A DNA stretch of 64,000 nt from Paragyromitra xinjiangensis (lineage: Eukaryota > Ascomycota > Pezizomycetes > Pezizales > Discinaceae), in assembly GCA_038503065.1 (NCBI GenBank), contig JBCAMK010000014.1:372001-436000 (forward strand), in the 5' to 3' direction. Each line of letters opens with the position of its first letter. Position 1 is the stretch's first letter. Position numbers and translations under genes: made by a program. The notes under the pieces were generated by a model, which saw only the letters and a list, made by a program, of their open reading frames with translations, had not been told where the DNA came from and did no database searches. Shown here piece after piece: positions 9,949 through 21,758 of this stretch.

Positions 9949-12900
9949 ATGGCACCAGAGCCGTCCTCCCCGGACCCTCTGCAGGACCTCGACGGCCCTA
10001 GCATCTACGGCAGCACTCCCGTCCCGCGGACATTCAAACGCACCTCTAGCACGGTTATCTCCCCGCGGAAGAACAAGAAGCTCTCGCACACGACCGTGGT
10101 CTCTACGCCTACGCGCTCGCCGTGGCGCATTCGCGTCGTGGTTGAGGCGGAGCGCGACTCGGGGGGTGAGGAGGAGGTGCCGGCGAAACGATCACGGACT
10201 ACACGGACGAAGACGACGAAGGTGCCGTTGAGGGGGTTGAGTCCGTCGCCGCTTGTTGTTGCGGAGGTGGTGTCTACGCAGAGGAAGAAGGCGACGCCAG
10301 CGAGGAGGAGACGGAGAAGTACTACTGCGACCCCGGGGGGACCGGGGAAGACGCCGGCGAAGAATACGAGGGTTGGGAAAAGTGTGACGCCGTTAGTGGA
10401 GGAGCCGGTTGATATCGATGAGGGGATTGGGTCGATGATGGATGGGATGGGGGTGCTGGAGGAAGGAAATGATGTACCAGTGCCCATGGTGCCAATGGTG
10501 GTGGTAGAGGTAAGAGATTATTTCACTTATATCTATGGGTTTGTGGTTTTGTTCTATCTTTTGCGTTTCAATGGTTTGCGTTACATTATCCTTCAACTGG
10601 TGATATCATGTTTCAAAAACTGCCCCACCCCCTTACATCTTCCCAGAAGTCCACACTTTATACATCCATATCCCCCCCAAAACCTCAAAACCCTCTATCC
10701 TCCACCCACTAACACCCCACCAGACCCGTCCAAAAGCCAAACCAACTCCCCGAAAAACACCCTCCAAAACGCCACGAAAATCTCCCCGCAAAACCCCCAC
10801 CAAAAAGCCCCCAACCGTCGCCTCATCCTCCAAAGCCCCACCCCCACCAGAAGAGCCCGAAATAGACTTCCGCAGCGCCCTCTCCCCCGTAAACTCAAAC
10901 CGCATGCTCTCACCCACCCCATCACCACGGAAGCGACGCTCCCCGCCCAAAGCCACACAGCCACCACCACGACCCTCACTAATGGACCTACCCCCCAGCT
11001 CTCAAGGCTCGAACGACGACGACATAGAAGGGTTCTCGATGATCGATACCGGCAGCTTATTACCCGACTTCATCAACTCTATATCACAGCACCAAGACCA
11101 GTCCACCCACCAAGAAGACGACGACGACGACGACGAAGCCATGGACCTCCCAGACTTCACCTTCATGTCCGACGGTGCATCCTACTCCCCCCCCAAAAAG
11201 AAACACGGTCCCGCAGAACAAGAGCAAGAGCAGTTATTCGAAGACGACCCTGTTGGCACAGAAACATTCTACGGCGCCCCCTCAGCAGGCGGGTTTCGAA
11301 GTAGTCCACCGCCGGCTGTATTTCAGCGACTAGCAGGGAAGAAGACGAAAGAAACACCAGTTCCAAAACCACTAGATAGCACGCGGCCGCCGCCGCAACC
11401 ACAACTCCCACAGACAGGCGAGGGGGAGAAACCCGCGGCTTCTAGCAGTAGGAAACGGAAGCGTGATACGCCGGATTTGGATAGTACGTTGATTGCCAGT
11501 GAGGGGCTCCGTAGTTCTATGGGTATGGAGGATAGTCCCCGCAGCGGCCGCAGGATGAGTATGTCCATGACCAGCGAGAAATTTGGCGGTGAGCTAGACG
11601 GGGACGAGCTAGACGACGGCGGGTACGATGATGGCGTGGAGGACGATACAGATGTGGAGGATGATACAGATGTGGATGATCCTGATTATCCCATCCCCGC
11701 ACTCGACAAAGGTAAAGCTAAAGAAAACCAACTCCACACACCCCACCTCGCCCCACCGAGAGCAGTCTTTGCAACAGAGGAAGAAGAAACCCTCTGGGCT
11801 GATAAATCACCTGAGAAATCTGTCCGCTTCCTTGGACACGAAGACTCCCGTAATTCTCCGAGTGTTAGCTATAACTCTACGCTACCTGAGCGAGCCCGGC
11901 TTGAAGCTTCGTGGGCTGCGGAACGTGCGGCTGTTGCTGCAAAGGCGAAGGAGGTGGGTGCGTTGACTATCAATGATGATGAGATCGAGGAGGATAGTAT
12001 CGAGGCGGAGAGGATCGTGGAGGATATATGGCAGGCGGAAGCGGAGCCCCGGTCGGAGGCTTCGCCGATTAAGGGGAGGGGGGAAAGGACTTTGTTACTG
12101 GAGAGGGAGTGGCAGGAGGAGAGGGAGGAGGTGAAGAGACGGGCGTTGGAGGTTGGGGCTGTTACTATTCATGATACGGTTGAGGTGTCTCATAGTACCG
12201 ATGAGGAGGAGGAGGAGGAGGGTGATTCATATGGTGCTGCTCCGGGTGGGACAACGACACTGTTGAATCAAGATACGGCCGCGTTTGAGGAAAGCTTGTT
12301 TCACCGGGAACAGCAGCAGATGGCTCCGCAGGGTGGGAACTTGTTTACGAGTAGTAGTACGCCGTATAAGAGGGGGAGTAGTCTTAGTGATGGCCAAGAG
12401 ACGGTTTCGAGTAAGAGTAGTCCGCCGCCGACGAGCACGAAGGCTGCGGCGAGTAGGCGGATGCGCGTGAAGGGGTCTGGGAAAGTTATGGCGGGGGCTG
12501 CGGGGGCTAGTACTAGTATGGGTCCCCCGCCGAGGGTCGCTCCGGTTAAGGCTGCTGCGGTTGCTACAGCTCCGATTGCAACTACGACTACTGCTACTAA
12601 GACTACAGCGGTTACCACCGCGAAGGAAAGGCGAGAAGCAAGGGCGAAGAAGAGAGCGGAGGAGGCTGCTGCCGCCGCCGCAAAAGCTATACAAGCGCCT
12701 CCCGCACCAATGGTAGAGGAAGTTCAGGACGAAGGAAGCATCAACATGCTACCTGACGACCTTCTCACTCCACCACTATCTTTCACCTCACCGACTACTG
12801 CCGCTGCACGAACCCAAGTAGCTACTCCACCAACAACCAACACCACCGCCTCCACCCTCCCTAACGATTCCCCCCCGTCTATTGGCCCGGCGTGGGAGAA

Positions 12901-13459
12901 ACGCCATTGGAGACTGCTGGAGCGGTTTTTACGTAGTTCTAAAACTATCCCAGCGCCAGGGAGCAGGTTGACTTATTCTGTTTCTATCGATGATCCTTCT
13001 GCGCTGGATGAGGACCCGGATGCGTTATTGGCGGATCCGGAGTTGAATGTGACGACTATGGAGAGTGGGGAGAGGGCGCTGGTGTTGGGTGGGAAGGAGG
13101 TTGAGGCGGTGAGACGGTTTAGGGAGAGGATGAAGGCGGAGGGGAGTGAGCGGGAGCAGTGGGGGGTGGACGAGGTGGCGGCGAAGGTGGGGGCGTTGGT
13201 GTTGGCTGGTGTTAGGCGGAGGCGGAGGGCAGAGAAGGAGAGGGAGAGGATTGAGAGTAGGAGGAAGGGGAAGGGGAAGGAGAGGGAGATAACTAGGGTG
13301 GAGAGAAGGAGAGTTGATAAAGGGAAAGGTGTAGAAGAGGTTGTGGATAAAGGCAAGGGGAAAGAGAAAGTGGGGAGGACGGAGAGGATTGTAGAGCGGG
13401 AGAGAAGGCGGAGAGGTGAGGGCCCGCGGCCTGGGACCAGGTTGTCGGATTGGTTGTAG
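9949..13459 (+). CDS. Large disordered, probably nuclear protein with SPRK/TPRK repeats
   Basis: Exon 1 is 9949-10509. A 214-bp intron (10510-10723; donor GTAAGA, branch CACTAAC, acceptor CACCAG) leads to exon 2, 10724-13459, giving 1098 aa. Just after the junction (residues about 188-217) is a basic series of TPRK/SPRK/TPTKK units like those that bind the DNA minor groove. Further SPRKRR and PKKK patches could act as nuclear localisation signals. The middle holds long Asp/Glu runs and a DTDVEDDTDVDD repeat, then Ala/Thr-rich segments. Near residue 908 a better conserved piece begins, PAWEKRHWRLLERFLRS, followed by helical segments (EVEAVRRFRERMKAEG, WGVDEVAAKVGALVLAG). A strongly basic Arg/Lys/Glu tail ends in RPGTRLSDWL. 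Chromatin association is inferred from composition only; no catalytic domain is visible. Confidence 0.8.
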
Positions 13460-14062
13460 GCTCTTATTTTGATTTGTATAATATTTGTCTTTTGGGGGGT
13501 TTTTTTTGAGCGGGGGTTGGGCAAAGATTGTTTACCTTGTATGATTATTGGTATTGGTTTGCACTGTTATCTTTTCTTTATTGCACTGGGTTAGCGTGTT
13601 GTATTAGTATGGGTGTTTTTTTTTTTATATGGGATTGGGTGGGCTGTGGATTGTTTTATTATCGATATTTTTTTGAAGTAGCTATTGTGTTAACTATAGA
13701 AAACCATACTAAGTTAGTAAGGCAATGTGGGAGAGGCTGACCGATGTGACCTGCCAGCTGCTTGGATTTGAAATTTCCTTGCCTGATTACACAGCAATCA
13801 TGAAACCCACTGAGCAGAGCTTGGTATGGTGCGAGAAAGTGCACTCATGCACAAAGGTATGAACCTGAAAACATGTATGAATTATCAATCAACCTGAAAA
13901 CGTGGGGTGTATAGCTTTGTAAGCTACGGAGTCGTGTACAGATATTTCGCCCTACAAATTCACCACCATGTTTTCGGGTTCTCATAATGCCTTGTGGCGC
14001 CAGAGATCTGTTTCACAGCTCGGCCGACTAAAGCTTATCTGGAGCGTTCTTCTCGCCCGAGC
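13460..14062. other. Intergenic, nothing recognised
   Basis: T-rich sequence follows the stop at 13459 (3' UTR), then unremarkable sequence up to the promoter of the first GST gene. No coding exon is visible. Confidence 0.4.
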
Positions 14063-14160
14063 CACGTGACATTGGGTCTAAACCCGCATATCACGTGATT
14101 ATGGTAGAGTCCATTGATTACGAGTTTTAATTACAAACCAGATGTGATATTAGATATAAA
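14063..14160 (+). promoter_or_regulatory. Promoter of GST 1: two CACGTG boxes and TATAAA
   Basis: CACGTG occurs at 14063-14068 (context CCACGTGACATT) and again at 14092-14097 (context ATCACGTGAT), and TATAAA at 14155-14160, 143 bp before the ATG. The second box matches the RTCACGTG site of Cbf1-type bHLH factors, which in yeast act with Met4 on sulphur-metabolism genes. The link to glutathione use is inference. The 12-mer CCACGTGACATT recurs before GST 3. Confidence 0.5.
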
Positions 14161-14297
14161 ACCCTTCGTCTACTCTTCGATGGCAATATCAGGCCCAGAA
14201 CTCTCAGACAGAACTTCATCTCGACTAGTGGCTTTCGATAAAACTCAATTACTTTAAATTCCAAGACCTAGAAGCAAGTTTAAAAAAACAATACAAG

Positions 14298-15109
14298 ATG
14301 TCGAACGATCACGGAAAACAGTTTACTCTCTACAGCCACGCCCGTGGTCCAAACCCGTGGAAGGTGGCCATTGTGCTCGAAGAGCTAGGCCTGGAGTATC
14401 ATACCATCTTTATTGATGCCAAAGCTAGTATGTTTTTATTTTTGTCTTACCTTAACTCACTTCCTCTTGATGATTTCCTTAGCTGTGGTGTTGACTAATT
14501 GGCAATAGATAAACACAAGGAAGCCCCATACACTGACTTGAACCCTAACGGCCGTTTGCCAACACTTGTCGACCACTCCAACAACGACTTCACAATCTGG
14601 GAGTCCGGCGCCATCATCCTATACCTCGTTGGGAAGTACGACAAAGAACACAAGATCTCCTTCAAGGATTTTGACACCACCGCAATTGCAAACCAGTACT
14701 TAATGTTCCAGATGTCCGGTTAGTATCCTCCCCCTCCCCCTCCATAAAACCACGACTAATCCACTCTCAAGGCCAAGGACCCTACTTCGGCCAAGCCGCC
14801 TGGTTCATTCATTTCCACTCCGAGAAGCTCCCTAGCGCGATTGACCGCTACGTTAATGAGATACACCGTGTTGTCGGTGTTCTTGAAGATATCCTTGAGA
14901 AGAGTGGTAAGGAGTACCTTGTCGGTGACAAGGCCTCGTATGCGGATTTAGCTTTCGTCACATGGAACTGGGCGCTGGACTGGGTCCCGCAACTGGCGGG
15001 ATGGCAGGAAAAGTACCCGAAATTTACTGCTTGGAACGCAAAGTTGAACGACAGACCCAGTGTTAAGAAGATCAAAGCGGATAAGGAGGAGGTTGCGAAA
15101 ACCGATTAA
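14298..15109 (+). CDS. Ure2p-like glutathione S-transferase, GST 1
   Basis: Three exons, 14298-14427, 14509-14718 and 14772-15109, give 225 aa. Introns are 14428-14508 (donor GTATGT, branch GACTAAT, acceptor AATAG) and 14719-14771 (branch GACTAAT, acceptor CAAG). The N-terminal thioredoxin-like domain reads GKQFTLYSHARGPNPWKVAI. Asn19 of PNPWKV aligns with the Asn that replaces the catalytic Tyr/Ser in Ure2p (Asn124), and IWESGAI (Glu75-Ser76) is the glutathione gamma-glutamyl contact. The C-terminal helical domain has the SYADLAFVTWN motif. The Ure2p prion-type Asn-rich N-terminus is absent. Members of this class reduce peroxides or conjugate electrophiles with glutathione in the cytosol. 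It is the first of four paralogues on the same strand. Confidence 0.93.
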
Positions 15110-16223
15110 GCTGGTTGAGGTTTCGGGCGGAAAAGAGGTCCAGGAATCAGGATATATCAATGTATTCTTAGTTGGGACTGAATAAAGTAGCAATAAGTCC
15201 TCGATAAATCAGAGGGGTTCCACGGAAGAAGTTAGTGTTATTTAAAAGGGAGAACACATCGAGTGGTATTACATGACGTTCGAACCCTCACTTACCACCT
15301 TCTGGTTCATAACGGTGCATTACCAGATCCTAGGCTTGAAGGTATTTACGCAAGTCTTAAGAATAGTTCTCTTAGTAAGTATTGTGCCGTTGTGTCTTGC
15401 TTGTTTTTGTTCTTGCGGTTTTTGAGGCACCACGGTTACGAGCCCCACAGCACAACACCCCCAAATCCATCATGAAACTTTAATCACACCAGTATAATGG
15501 AGGACGTACTGTTATTACTCTAAGAGATAATGGCGAAACATGATGCTTTCTTTTTTGTTGAGTAGTAAATATTTCGCTAGAGTGGTTTATGGCATCTTAT
15601 TGCATCATGGTACTTCAAAAACCGCAAGAACCCGTTGGGTGCAACTGTACTTATCTGCCGTGATCATTGACCCTTAGTTTCAGTTGTGATTATCCTGAAT
15701 TACCGCATCCACAAACCAAAACACCACAAACTCTACCTCATCGCATGGTAGAATACAAGCTCAAAGCTGGTTTTTATCATTTTGCGGGTTAGTTGAAAAC
15801 CAGTCTGATAAATTCGACATGATGTGTTCACTGTAAACCCTCGCCCCCATCTTGACAGCTGTCATCAAGATATTTGGTTGTGGTTCCTTTTTGACGTTCA
15901 ACTCCAGCGCACACAGCTAAACGGTTTTGGAAATGGTTTTGCTTTAGGGCGAAGGTCCTAGAGCAGTGAGCCATCAATGATCCTCAATCATAAATCTAGC
16001 TTCGGGCAGAAAACCTAATGAAAAGATAGGTTTTCGGGCTTTATGTTAGCAGTCCCTGATTTCCTTTATAACCCACAACGCACTTTTATCTAGTTTGTAT
16101 GTGGGTTGTTGATTAATCAGATTGTGTTTCCGGATACACATAAGAGATCATTCGAGTGTCTACACCTTGAAGTTACACTCACCCTAAAGCTCTGCAGGTC
16201 TTTGCGGAACGGGAAACTAGTTG
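15110..16223. other. Intergenic, nothing recognised
   Basis: Sequence between GST 1 and the secreted-protein gene. A small near-palindrome, ATCTTGACAGCTGTCATCAA, lies near 15852. No coding exon was found. Confidence 0.35.
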
Positions 16224-16372
16224 GTAAGTACATAATAACCCAATTTATTATATTGTATAGCGTTTTCTAACACTGGCAGCTATCATTGAACAGAAGCATT
16301 GCTGGTAATACAGGTAAGCAGAAAATCACCTAATCGTTAAACCGATATTCCACACCGTACTCTAACAATCAG
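16224..16372 (+). other. Two probable 5'UTR introns of the 16415 gene
   Basis: Two stretches have full intron signals just ahead of the start codon. One is 16224-16279 (donor GTAAGT, branch TTCTAACA, acceptor GGCAG). The other is 16314-16372 (donor GTAAGC, branch CTCTAACA, acceptor ATCAG). They leave a 34-nt middle exon without an ATG, so the first start codon in the spliced leader would be the ATG at 16415. This is inferred only from splice consensus. Confidence 0.45.
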
Positions 16373-16414
16373 TATAGAGATAGCGTGTACACTCTCGTAA
16401 CCAGATTCCCCAGC

Positions 16415-19400
16415 ATGTGGGCTCGAATCATTCTCGGCGGCTTGCCGTTCCTCATATTTCTTGCCCCTACCCTGGCAAATAATGAAGACGAAAACGCCTC
16501 TCTAAATACGATACCACGGGTGCTCCCTCAGCTAGGTAGAATCCCGGCTACTGCAGGTGCCTCGGTACTTGTTAGAGGATTTTCAGATTTTAGTACTCAG
16601 GTTCTGGAGACCGAGGCTATTCAATTCAATGATCTTCTAGAAGGGATCACTGTTTCTGTGGGGCCTTTGGAGGTCCAGCAGGGCCCTGATTCTGGATTGG
16701 ATCTCGACTCGGATACCGAACTTGATGCTATCTCTAGTATTCAAACGGGACTATCTCCCGAATTATCGCTTGACCAAGAAGACCTAGGATCAATGGAGAT
16801 GCCTTTAGACTTTGAAATTCCGATACCCCCGACAACCTCCAGAGAACAAATATCCCCAGCGCTAGAGAAAGAGCCGAAGCCTAGGACGGCAATCAAAGTT
16901 CCGTGTCCAGGTCCTTCTGTTCCTTCACTCGCAGAACTTCTAATACCTTCCCCATCTTCTTCACGCACTAGCACGCTCTCTCCAGGCGAAGCTGCAAATA
17001 TTTGCAAAACGTCTTCCTGGGCACTAACACCTGAGAACTGGATCTTCAGCGGAGCTAAAAATTTTCTAGACGCTTATACGGTTGCCACGAACGGAGATTA
17101 TGAACGCAAGCAGTATGGGCTCATTGGAAGTCTCGCACACCATTATTTGGGAGAGGAGAACTTCAGATGTAGTATCGGGATGATGCAGACATGTGTGGTT
17201 TCGTGTAAAGATATAGTTATGGCTGTTGAGGATTTGGAAGAAGCCAGGCTGGTGTATTTTATCTTGACCTCTGTGTCACATTTTGCGGCCGTGACCGATC
17301 TAGTACACGTGAGTTCTCCATCCTTTATTTGTTTCTACACTTTTCTTTAGCATCGATTACCGGGTTACATACATACTGATTCATTTGGGTTTTCTTAGGA
17401 CGCGCTCGCAATTGCACAAAACAATGTCGGTCTCATGGCCCCCAAGATGGCATTCTCTTTCTTCTGGTGGCATCAAGAAACCGATGCCGACAAGCTCCGC
17501 TTCATGCTCCACCTCACGATTACTGGGATTCAACAAATTTTCCAGTTTCTCTCTCCATTCATTCCCTTCGTCAAGGTTCTCGATGACCTCCACGCCAAAT
17601 TCCTGGCATTCCCGGCAGACTTAGATAGAAGAATAGAAATGGAACATGTTTCTTGGCTCTTTGCACGTACCGCCAAGATGTTTGAGGTTCACGCCGCTCA
17701 TGAGTGGCCCGGTACTCTTAAATCACAACTTGAGCCACAGCAAGAACTGGGTTTCTATGAACATGCCACTGGGTTCCGTGGAGATCGTACGAGGGAGTAC
17801 TTTCAGCGTAACTATACCCCCCAAGATAAGCACTGGTGGCTGTACAGAGGGAAGAATAACCCAACTGAGAAACGACCTGATGGCCGCGCTTGGAAGGGTG
17901 GTAATAATAACATCTTCGACCAGTATACGCGGGAAGGATGGAGGAGAAGAGAAGGGGAGTTTACCGAGCGTGAAGGGATCCCCTCAATGCCTCCTTCTCA
18001 TAGTGAGTATTCTGGAAACAGGGGTGGCTACTTACAGGAGCAGAATGGAAAATACCAGGAATTGAAGGCGTGGATGGAAAACGCTGATAAAACAATGTTG
18101 GAGATGAAAAACACTGCTGCAAGGATGGGGTGGTCTGTTTTCACTGGATGGCTCCCTCAGGTCTTCATTGGGATAAACAATTGGCTTGCTTGGGAGGAAG
18201 ATGAGAATGCGCAGGATGTCAACGCAGCTTATCTCGCGATGCAAATCCAGGAGACAACTAGCGAGGCGAGAAAAGAGCTCCGGAAGTCTTTCGAGGAGTT
18301 GATGGATCCTACTGCTATGGCCTATGATGGTAAACCTATTACGATAGACCAGTATCCTGGTATATTGATTGCTAATCCATCTGACTGCAGGTGAGACTAT
18401 GTTGTCCTACGCCATCGGTTTTGGGCATTATCTCCCATCCAACGATGAGATGCTTAAGAGCTTCACTGCCTATGATATTGAGGAGTAGGTGCCGCCCCGA
18501 CCCCTCTTTTGAAAGCACTTACTAATAGACCTTTCCAAATAAAGCAAGATTACTAGAAATATCTTCCACAAGGCTCTCAATACGGCTCTGAAAGCACAGA
18601 AAATTTACATAACCTGCACACCAGATCTCCAGAGAAGGAAAAAGGCGCATCACAAGTCAGGAAAAGAAATCTCGAGCTGCAAGAAAGACAACACGGGTCC
18701 GCAAGACCTCAAAGCATGCGTCACTACGACGCTCGAGCAAAGCACGGAGAGGGGCCTAGGAGACGAGCCGGTAGAACTGGCATGTTACATGTACAAATGG
18801 AGTACTAGAGGAACGGCTTCGAGACACTACAACGAACGGCCGTTCGGGAGTGACAATTGGGAAGATGAATGGGGTGTTTCACCAGAGGTATTCACACTCC
18901 TTTCTTACACATCTCCGGATAAATGAGAGACTAATCAGTAATGGAATCGAAGGACATCATTACCTCATCTGTGAGGACACATCTTGCCGGGCTTGGTGAT
19001 ACATCGCTCATGGTCGACATGGAGTCACGCCCGAGCCCAGATGATCTTGCCAACCCTTCAACAGCAGGTGTATTTAACGTCCCCGTGTGCATCTCCCGTC
19101 ACAATTGGAATAACGGAATCCGAAATTTCAATAATCTTGACAAATTAAGTTCCTTGACTTCGAAGAAGAATCTCCCTTGCTCATGCGGCTTCTGGGGCGA
19201 CGAAACTGAACAGGTGTGGAAAGACATTGGCATCTGGGATAGCCACAGCTACTACCGCAAAGAACTCTGCCCTGCCCAGGCAAAAACGCATATGAAAGAT
19301 CCGCTGGAGAAATATGTAAATGAGTGCCGCCTAGATACTCGGAGGAGTGGACTCATTCACAAGATTGGTAAGGATGGGATATGTGATGTGGTCACAGCGA

Positions 19401-19816
19401 CTCTAGAACAGCTACGTTCACGAGGTTTCGACGAGGAACTCCCTCCCTATGTTAGAGACCTGATCTGGTGCCGCGTTGAAAATGGCCTGTTCCGCGACAG
19501 TACATGCAAGAAAGTCCCGACCGACGGGCCGTTCGCTGAGATTCTCGAAGCCCTTGACAGCGAGGTATACGTACACAAGACGGCTGAATCAGAGAACGTC
19601 AAGTGGCTAAAAGCAGAAGAGAAAATCTCCGATGAGTTGTTTGAGATAGGCTTCGACCTGGAGGAACTTTGTTCTACGGTTGATCCCATTGATCCCGTTG
19701 AAGAACTTCATATAGATCAGGATTCGGTGATCGATGGCACCAAAAATGACTTCTTTGGTGAAGCGAATTTATTGGAAATAAGTCAATCGTGGGGCTTCCA
19801 AGAGGGGCAAGCCTGA
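16415..19816 (+). CDS. Large secreted protein of unknown function (1041 aa)
   Basis: Five exons keep one frame: 16415-17308, 17399-18329, 18391-18484, 18545-18887 and 18953-19816. The introns are 60-90 bp; the last uses acceptor CGAAG because the nearer ATCAG is too close to the branch GACTAAT. The ATG at 16415 starts a clear signal peptide (MWARIILGGLPFLIFLAPTLA), so export is likely. Residues about 20-190 are acidic and Pro/Ser-rich. A folded region begins near ICKTSSWALTPENWIFSGAK and includes a hydrophobic stretch, LTITGIQQIFQFLSPFIPFV, and a second one in GWSVFTGWLPQVFIGINNWL. The C-terminal exons carry paired Cys residues (YITCTPDL, SSCKKD, LACYMYKW, LPCSCGFWG, YYRKELCPAQ). The pattern resembles large fungal secreted proteins grouped as DUF7872, but I am not certain. 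It lies inside the GST array. Confidence 0.8.
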
Positions 19817-20571
19817 AACAGGAGGATGGGCATAAGGAAACCAGTCGGAAGCAAGAAGAGGTTTTATCTCTTTTCCTCTAAGGGTGAAGTGGTGTGGATT
19901 CGATCGAGTTCCATGAGCCCACAAGAACGCCCTTCAGTTTTTTCTTCTTTCCTTTACTTATTTGCAGTTTTTTATTGGCAAGAATGATTGTTTCTGTTTA
20001 TAGTTTTCCTTCTTTCGTTCTTGGTTTGCCCAAAATCAAAATTTTATTGAATATGGCATGTTGCTAAATTTATCTATAGCTAGCGAGTAATTCAGTAGCA
20101 AGATACAGTCATAGCAGGGCTTTACATAGACCTTGAGTATAGAAGCCTCAATCAAAGAAATACCGAGAAAATCAGGGAAGCGTGGACATGACAAACGATA
20201 TATTATGGACGGTGTCTGGAGGTTGAAGTGGGAGGTTGGGCAAGTACATGAAGCTCTGGGTTTAGTTTCTACCCTAAGCCCTTAGCAGTATCAGGTCTTA
20301 AAATCAAAACCCGAGTATCACCAAAGCTACAGCAAAAAATAGCCCACCCTACGCATATCAAAGTACAGATCTGTAAAAAGCTACCCAATCCTACCATACG
20401 CATTTGATGGTTGACAAATTCAACCATATTAGTAATTGTTCGTCATACGAGAAATATCGTACCACCTAACCACCTTGAACACTACGAAGCGAAACGTTGC
20501 TTAGAAATCGGACGAAGCAGGTCATAGGGGCAAACCCTTCGCATTAGATTCCTCGAAATCGGTTACAATAT
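19817..20571. other. Intergenic, nothing recognised
   Basis: A T-rich 3' region after the stop at 19816, then sequence with no coding signal up to the inverted repeat at 20572. Confidence 0.35.
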
Positions 20572-20737
20572 CGTTCTATTTGGCGAGTAAGCCCATGGGC
20601 TTATGGCAGGATGGAGAGAAAAGAACACACCAAAATTTGGTAAGCTAAACCTAGATAGGAAAGTGCTGTTGATTTTTGATGTGTTCTTTTCTCTCCATCC
20701 CGCCATAAGCCCATGGGCTTACTCGCCAAATAGAACG
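20572..20737. repeat. Near-perfect 58-bp inverted repeat (foldback element)
   Basis: Arms 20572-20629 and 20680-20737 are reverse complements over 58 bp with a single mismatch seen (…TTATGGCAGGATGG / CCATCCCGCCATAA). They are separated by a 50-bp spacer. The arm starts CGTTCTATTTGGCGAGTAAG and contains the palindrome AAGCCCATGGGCTT. The structure fits a very short MITE or foldback element. A transcript would form a long RNA hairpin. The arm sequence is unrelated to the other TIRs in this window. Confidence 0.85.
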
Positions 20738-21658
20738 GTACCCCAAGCCTAGGAGGATCGCTGCCAAATAGAGAACGAATGCTGGCCGGAGAAAAGTTGC
20801 GGGGAAAATGGTCCGGAGGCACAGTTACCAGTCGTCTACAGTGGATTGTTTTATGCACAGGTTGACTGACACGATCATGCTTTCAACCTGACAGGAAATT
20901 GTAATAACCTACTTTATCAGCGAAACGTTTTCGTTTCTGTTCAAATCGACTCGGCCGACCCGCAGGAAATTAGGAGCCGCCACCCGACTCACCAACCATG
21001 AAACAAAAGGGTATACCAATAGGCTTTGACCAATCAAATAGGTGGCAGTAGCAAAACCTGAACGATAACCCTAACCTCTACCCAAGCCTGAGATTATTAA
21101 ATTAAAATCTGCCCAGCTAAAAGAGCGCGATTCCTCAGGCGTGAAGCTCTAGAACCCTAGTTATGGAAGGCTATACTCGTTTAGTTTGATTTTGTTTCGA
21201 ATTCCCTCTTTTCGCGAAGAGATCCGAGCTAGGATCATGCGTCTTACATCTGGTGTGACGTAAAATTGGCTACTGCACATCTTGTGTTACTAGCAAATTG
21301 TTTAAAGTGGTTACTCAGCTACAACCTCCTCGCAAATCAAACAGAATTTATATGTTCTCCTTATAAACATTTATGTCATTGATGAGAAAGCAAAAGGCGA
21401 AGACCAATTATAATTAGCTACCAGATACTAATCACATTATGAATTCAATTACCTACGGCGATACGAGCAAGTATTTGAAATAGCAGAAGTACATCCCCGG
21501 TAGCTCCTAGCCACCGATGCGTCAGTGCGGGGTACCTCGCTGTTTCCCTGACTGTTTCCCCGATCTAGCCACCCACAGACACAACCTTATGGCCTGGTGA
21601 TCGTTAATGGTGATGAAAAATTGCTTGAGGACCTTGGTGGACGATACTATAAAATTGA
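20738..21658. other. Intergenic upstream of GST 2
   Basis: No coding exon was recognised. A CTCGGCCGAC motif occurs near 20950, and similar CGGCCGAC strings occur upstream of GST 1 (about 14021) and GST 3 (about 25020). That may be chance or a shared regulatory word. Confidence 0.3.
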
Positions 21659-21664
21659 TATAAA
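21659..21664 (+). promoter_or_regulatory. TATA box of GST 2
   Basis: TATAAA lies 100 bp before the ATG at 21759. No CACGTG box was found in the preceding few hundred bases, unlike the other three GST promoters. Confidence 0.5.
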
Positions 21665-21758
21665 ACCTTCTCTTCCGCGAGATATCTTCATATCAGCATC
21701 CTGAACTCACAACAATCACATACATTCAAATCCCTCCAAACTTCTCAAAGTCTATAAA

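Noticed and set aside
15852..15874. Short near-palindrome ATCTTGACAGCTG...CAAGAT
   Set aside because: Too short and imperfect to distinguish from chance.
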